Source: Deltaproteobacteria bacterium (lineage in GTDB: Bacteria > Desulfobacterota > Syntrophia > Syntrophales > UBA2210). From it: a stretch of 10,784 nt of DNA. The notes under the pieces were generated by a model that saw only the letters and a program-made list of their open reading frames with translations, was not told the DNA's origin and did no database searches. Within the stretch, counting starts at the first letter, position 1, and the number at the start of each line of letters is the position of its first letter. This document shows positions 7,142-10,784 of this stretch, one piece after another. Both the position numbers and the translations under genes were made by a program. The stretch spans positions 1-10,784 of the forward strand of contig JAFGSH010000017.1 in the NCBI GenBank assembly GCA_016934695.1. The letters are read 5' to 3'.

Positions 7142-9796
7142 ATGGGAAGAGAAGATCTGAGTAAGACGTATGAATCTCGAGATGTTGAAGGGAAGTGGTA
7201 CCAGCGATGGCTCGACGAAGGGCTGTTTCACGCCCAGGACACCAGCGACAAGGAACCCTTTTCGATCGTGATTCCCCCCCCGAATGTGACGGGGATCCTC
7301 CACATCGGTCACGCGCTCAACAACACCCTCCAGGATATTATCGTACGGTACAAGAGGATGCAGGGATACAATACTCTCTGGATGCCGGGGACCGATCATG
7401 CGGGGATCGCCACCCAGAATGTGGTGGAACAGGAGCTGGCCCGTGAGGGGAAGACGCGGCACGATGTGGGGAGGGAAAAGTTCATAGAGAAGGTCTGGGA
7501 ATGGCGCAAGAAGTACGGCGGCGTCATCATCAACCAGCTGCGCAAGCTGGGGTGTTCCTGCGACTGGGAACGAGAGCGTTTCACCATGGACGAGGGGCTG
7601 TCCCGGGCGGTCAGGGAGGTCTTCGTCCGGCTCTACAATGACGGCCTCATCTATCAGGATGATTACATCGTCAACTGGTGCCCTCGCTGCCATACGGCCA
7701 TATCCGACCTCGAGGTCGAATACGAGGAGGAGGCGACCAGCCTGTGGCACATACGGTACCCCTACGCAGACGAAGAGGGGGAGATCATCGTCGCCACCAC
7801 CCGCCCGGAGACGATGCTGGGCGATACCGCCGTCGCGGTCAACCCCGATGACGAACGCTATGCGGACCTTATCGGCAAGGAGGTGATCCTCCCCATCGTG
7901 GACAAGAGGATACCGATCATCGCGGATGATTACGTCTCCAAGGAATTCGGGACCGGCGCGGTGAAGATCACCCCCGCCGCGGACCCCAACGACTTCGCCA
8001 TGGCGCAGCGCCACAACCTCGACGTGGTCACCATCATGGACGGCGATGCCATCATCAATGAAAACGGGGGCGTCTATCAGGGGCAGGACTGTTACACCTG
8101 CCGAGAGAACATCGTGGAGGATCTCAAGGCAGGCGGGTACCTGGTCAAGACGGAGCCCTATTCGCATAATGTGGGGCGCTGCTACCGGTGCAAGACCATT
8201 GTGGAGCCCACGATCTCCAAGCAGTGGTTCGTCAAGGTGAAACCCCTGGCACGGACCGCCATCGCCGCGGTCGTGAAGGGGGAGACGCGGATCGTCCCCC
8301 CTATGTGGGAGGCGACCTATTTCGACTGGATGGACAACATACGGGACTGGTGCATCTCCCGGCAGATCTGGTGGGGTCACCGGATACCGGTGTGGTATTG
8401 CGACGAGTGCGGCAAGACGATCGTCGCCACCGAAGACCCCGACTCGTGCCCCGGGTGCGGAGGCAGCTCTCTCAGGCAGGATGAAGACGTCCTGGATACC
8501 TGGTTCAGTTCTTCCCTCTGGCCCTTCTCGACCATGGGGTGGCCCGACAAGACGCAGACGCTCGAGACCTTCTATCCCACCTCGCTCCTCATTACCGGCT
8601 TTGATATCATCTTCTTCTGGGTCGCCCGGATGATGATGATGGGGCTCTATGTCATGGGAAAGGTCCCCTTTGAGGATGTCTATCTCCATGCCCTGGTGCG
8701 CGATGAGCAGGGCGAAAAGATGAGCAAATCCAAGGGGAACAGCGTTGATCCTCTTGAAATGATAGAGAGGTACGGGGCGGACGCCATGCGGTTCACCCTC
8801 GCGGCCTTTACCGCGCAGGGAAGAGATGTGAAGATGTCCGAAGAGCGGATCAAGGGGTACGGGCACTTCGTCAACAAGATATGGAATACGGCACGCTTCT
8901 CTCTGATGAATCTCGACGGCTATTCCGGCGGGATCGCGCCGGAAAAGGGGGAATACTCCCTGTGCGACCGGTGGATCAGGGACAGCCTGAACAGTGCGGT
9001 GACGGATGTCAGGCAGTCTCTCGATGAATACCGCTTCAACGACGCGGCGGGGAGGGTCTACCAGTTCTTCTGGCACGAGTTCTGCGACTGGTACCTCGAG
9101 CTGATCAAGCCGGCCCTGTACGATAAACAGTCCGAGGAGGAAAAACGCGCCGCGCAGCATACGCTTCTCACCGTCCTGAAGCCGGCGCTCCAGCTCCTCC
9201 ATCCCTTTATGCCCTTCGTCACAGAGGAGATCTGGCAGAGGCTGGCGGAGGATGAGGGGTACATCATGGTGAGCCGCTTCCCCGAACCGGACGCCTCCTT
9301 CGAGGATGAAGAGGCCCGCGGCCACATGGACCTCATCAAAAACGTCATCAACAGTATCCGAAATATACGGGGTGTCATGCACATCAGCCCCTCGAAGAAG
9401 GTGAAGACGCTCATCTCCGTTCCGGACAGCGGCACGCTGTCCACTATGGAGACGGGCAGGGGGTATATCTACGACATTGCGAACCTGGAAAGGCTGGAGA
9501 TCGAGATCAATGCCCGGGAGCCGAAGGGATCCGCAACGGGAGTCGTCGGACCCGTCAAGGTGTACGTATTCCTGGAGGGCATCGTGGATGTCGCGGCCGA
9601 GAAGATGCGACTGGAAGGAGAGATCAAGAAGATCGAAAAGGATCTTGCCTTCGTTTCCAAGAAGCTGGGGAACCGTGATTTCATGGAGAAGGCGTCCCCG
9701 GAGGTCGTCGAGAAGGAAGAGAATAAGTTCAATGCCCTGAAGGAGAAGGGGCGGGTGCTCGAAGACGCCCTGGACCGGCTCCGCAGCATGGGTTGA
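7142..9796 (+). CDS. valS: Valine--tRNA ligase
   Basis: This class I aminoacyl-tRNA synthetase charges tRNA-Val in the cytoplasm. The 884-residue product has PPPNVTGILHIGHALN with HIGH at 54-57, GTDHAGIATQ soon after, and KMSKS at 526-530. The editing domain lies between these, with TTRPETMLGDTAVAV starting at Thr219; it removes mischarged threonine. Paired cysteines C180/C183, C347/C350, C420/C423 and C436/C439 match the two zinc knuckles of bacterial ValRS, and C317/C320 is an extra pair. The anticodon-binding part follows, and a C-terminal coiled coil of about 65 residues ends the protein (EKMRLEGEIKKIEKDLAF and onward). GAGAAGGA at 7128-7135 is 6 bases before ATG 7142. The 39-base gap before it shows no T-box or other control element. 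Confidence 0.98.
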   Translation: MGREDLSKTYESRDVEGKWYQRWLDEGLFHAQDTSDKEPFSIVIPPPNVTGILHIGHALNNTLQDIIVRYKRMQGYNTLWMPGTDHAGIATQNVVEQELAREGKTRHDVGREKFIEKVWEWRKKYGGVIINQLRKLGCSCDWERERFTMDEGLSRAVREVFVRLYNDGLIYQDDYIVNWCPRCHTAISDLEVEYEEEATSLWHIRYPYADEEGEIIVATTRPETMLGDTAVAVNPDDERYADLIGKEVILPIVDKRIPIIADDYVSKEFGTGAVKITPAADPNDFAMAQRHNLDVVTIMDGDAIINENGGVYQGQDCYTCRENIVEDLKAGGYLVKTEPYSHNVGRCYRCKTIVEPTISKQWFVKVKPLARTAIAAVVKGETRIVPPMWEATYFDWMDNIRDWCISRQIWWGHRIPVWYCDECGKTIVATEDPDSCPGCGGSSLRQDEDVLDTWFSSSLWPFSTMGWPDKTQTLETFYPTSLLITGFDIIFFWVARMMMMGLYVMGKVPFEDVYLHALVRDEQGEKMSKSKGNSVDPLEMIERYGADAMRFTLAAFTAQGRDVKMSEERIKGYGHFVNKIWNTARFSLMNLDGYSGGIAPEKGEYSLCDRWIRDSLNSAVTDVRQSLDEYRFNDAAGRVYQFFWHEFCDWYLELIKPALYDKQSEEEKRAAQHTLLTVLKPALQLLHPFMPFVTEEIWQRLAEDEGYIMVSRFPEPDASFEDEEARGHMDLIKNVINSIRNIRGVMHISPSKKVKTLISVPDSGTLSTMETGRGYIYDIANLERLEIEINAREPKGSATGVVGPVKVYVFLEGIVDVAAEKMRLEGEIKKIEKDLAFVSKKLGNRDFMEKASPEVVEKEENKFNALKEKGRVLEDALDRLRSMG

Positions 9797-9807
9797 GGAT
9801 AGTCATG
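9795..9807 (+). promoter_or_regulatory. Ribosome binding site deciding the nadC start
   Basis: GAGG at 9795-9798 overlaps the valS stop and is 6 bases before ATG 9805. An in-frame TTG at 9793 would add four residues but has no site upstream at the right distance, so ATG 9805 is preferred. Confidence 0.65.
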
Positions 9808-10650
9808 GATGATGATGCCGGCTTGAGAGAACTGATCGAGAGGGCGCTCGACGAGGACATCGGGTCCGGCGACCTGACCACGTCGGCCATCCTGACCGGA
9901 GCGGAACAGGGCTTTGCGCAGGCGGTCTCCAAGGGGGATACCATCGTTGCCGGTATCGACGTCTTCGGGGAGGTGTTTCGCGTCCTGGACCCCTCCCTTG
10001 CCTTCGAGGCCTATCTCTCGGACGGCCAGGCGGCGGTGAAGGGGGGCCTTCTCGCCTCCGTCGCGGGGAGCCTGAAGCCCATCCTCATGGCGGAGCGCGT
10101 GGCGCTGAACTTTTTTCAGAGGATGTGCGGGATCGCCGCGTTGACGCGCCGGTATGTCGAAGAGGTGGCGGGAACCGGCGTCAGGATACTGGACACGAGA
10201 AAGACCACCCCGACCCTCAGGGGTCTCGAAAAGTACGCGGTCACGGCGGGAGGGGGGACGAATCACCGGTTCGGCCTGTACGACGCCGTCATGATCAAGG
10301 ACAATCACATAACCGCAGCGGGAGGTATTACGCAGGCGGTGCGGAAGGTAAGGGGTTCCGTCCCCACCGGGACACGGATCGAGGTGGAGACGAAAAACAT
10401 GGACGAGGTCGCGGAGGCCCTCGCCGCCGGGGTCGATATCATCATGCTGGACAATATGGGAATCCGCGAGATGACGGAGGCGGTCTCCCGTATCGCCGGG
10501 AGGGCGCTCATCGAGGCATCGGGAAATATCACCCTGTCGAACGTGAAAGAGGTTGCCCGGACAGGGGTGGACTGGATATCCGTCGGAGCGCTGACCCACT
10601 CCGCCTCCGCCGCCGACATATCGCTGATTTTCAAGCAGGCGGGAGGGTGA
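9805..10650 (+). CDS. nadC: Nicotinate-nucleotide pyrophosphorylase (quinolinate phosphoribosyltransferase)
   Basis: NadC joins quinolinate and PRPP to give nicotinate mononucleotide, CO2 and pyrophosphate in de novo NAD synthesis. The 281-residue product has ALDEDIGSGDLTT near the N-terminus and ERVALNFFQRMCGIAALT. DTRKTTPTLRGLEKYAV starts at Asp130 with Arg132 and Lys133, and MIKDNHI includes Lys165. EVETKN covers residues 193-198 with Glu195, MLDN is at 214-217 with Asp216, and the phosphate-binding EASGNI and ISVGALTHS follow. All active-site segments are intact. nadA and nadB are not in the window. It lies 8 bases after valS and in the same reading frame as the following birA, separated by its own TGA. 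Confidence 0.97.
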   Translation: MDDDAGLRELIERALDEDIGSGDLTTSAILTGAEQGFAQAVSKGDTIVAGIDVFGEVFRVLDPSLAFEAYLSDGQAAVKGGLLASVAGSLKPILMAERVALNFFQRMCGIAALTRRYVEEVAGTGVRILDTRKTTPTLRGLEKYAVTAGGGTNHRFGLYDAVMIKDNHITAAGGITQAVRKVRGSVPTGTRIEVETKNMDEVAEALAAGVDIIMLDNMGIREMTEAVSRIAGRALIEASGNITLSNVKEVARTGVDWISVGALTHSASAADISLIFKQAGG

Positions 10651-10680
10651 GGAGGAGGCGGGTCGCCTAGGGATCGATAC

Positions 10681-10784
10681 ATGCATCGGGATTTCAATCA
10701 AGATACCTTGGAGGGGATCGTTTCCGGCGGTGTGATAGGACATCGGATCCACTTTTTCGACACCATCGATTCGACGAATACCCA
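10681..10784 (+). CDS. birA: Biotin--[acetyl-CoA-carboxylase] ligase (3' partial)
   Basis: Only the first 34 codons are in the window. The segment GHRIHFFDTIDSTNT at residues 20-34 matches the start of the catalytic domain of biotin protein ligases, with the conserved STN at 31-33. BirA attaches biotin to the carrier protein of acetyl-CoA carboxylase. ATG 10681 is the first possible start after the nadC stop, with AGGGA at 10669-10673 7 bases before it; a stronger GGAGGAGG at 10651-10658 is too far away. The catalytic domain begins about 20 residues in, so the winged-helix repressor domain of E. coli BirA is absent. The family call rests on a short match plus the known nadC-birA neighbourhood. 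Confidence 0.75.
   Translation, partial: MHRDFNQDTLEGIVSGGVIGHRIHFFDTIDSTNT

Noticed and set aside
10648..10683. nadC and birA share a reading frame, suggesting a fusion by stop readthrough.
   Set aside because: A plain TGA separates them, birA has its own start and AGGGA site, and no readthrough signal is visible.

Overview
This window is GC-rich (about 60% by eye) bacterial chromosome with every real gene on the + strand. It carries eleven genes: nine complete, the first cut at its 5' end and the last cut at its 3' end. All but one (an MBL-fold hydrolase) belong to well-known families, and I see no tRNA, rRNA, CRISPR array, insertion sequence, phage gene or long repeat. The gene content fits a free-living Gram-negative anaerobe-like lineage: MEP isoprenoid genes, a MutL of the endonuclease type that works without MutH, and a valS-nadC-birA run. 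From remembered gene orders I lean towards the former Deltaproteobacteria (Desulfobacterota, for example Syntrophobacterales or Geobacter relatives). That placement is inference and was not tested by any search.

Region by region: positions 1-483 hold the C-terminal part of a PIN-TRAM protein of the YacL type. It is followed by ispD (542-1243) and ispF (1240-1728), which overlap by ATGA and make two consecutive-pathway enzymes of the MEP route. A 184-base gene-free stretch (1729-1912) follows, holding a candidate sigma70 promoter and a GC-rich leader with two competing hairpins. Then comes a tightly packed run: truA (1913-2647), rfbD (2647-3489), an MBL-fold hydrolase (3503-4333), mutL (4350-6122), miaA (6119-7102), valS (7142-9796), nadC (9805-10650) and the start of birA (10681 onward). 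Gaps within this run are 39 bases or less, and two of its junctions overlap, so it looks like one transcription unit.

Functionally the long run mixes tRNA modification and charging (truA, miaA, valS), DNA mismatch repair (mutL), NAD synthesis (nadC), protein biotinylation (birA) and one cell-surface sugar enzyme (rfbD) sitting alone. miaA and the isp genes are linked in metabolism, because the MEP route supplies the dimethylallyl diphosphate that MiaA transfers to tRNA. The least understood pieces are the MBL-fold protein with its large middle insertion, and the leader in front of truA. I found no convincing undescribed system; the findings below are modest leads.
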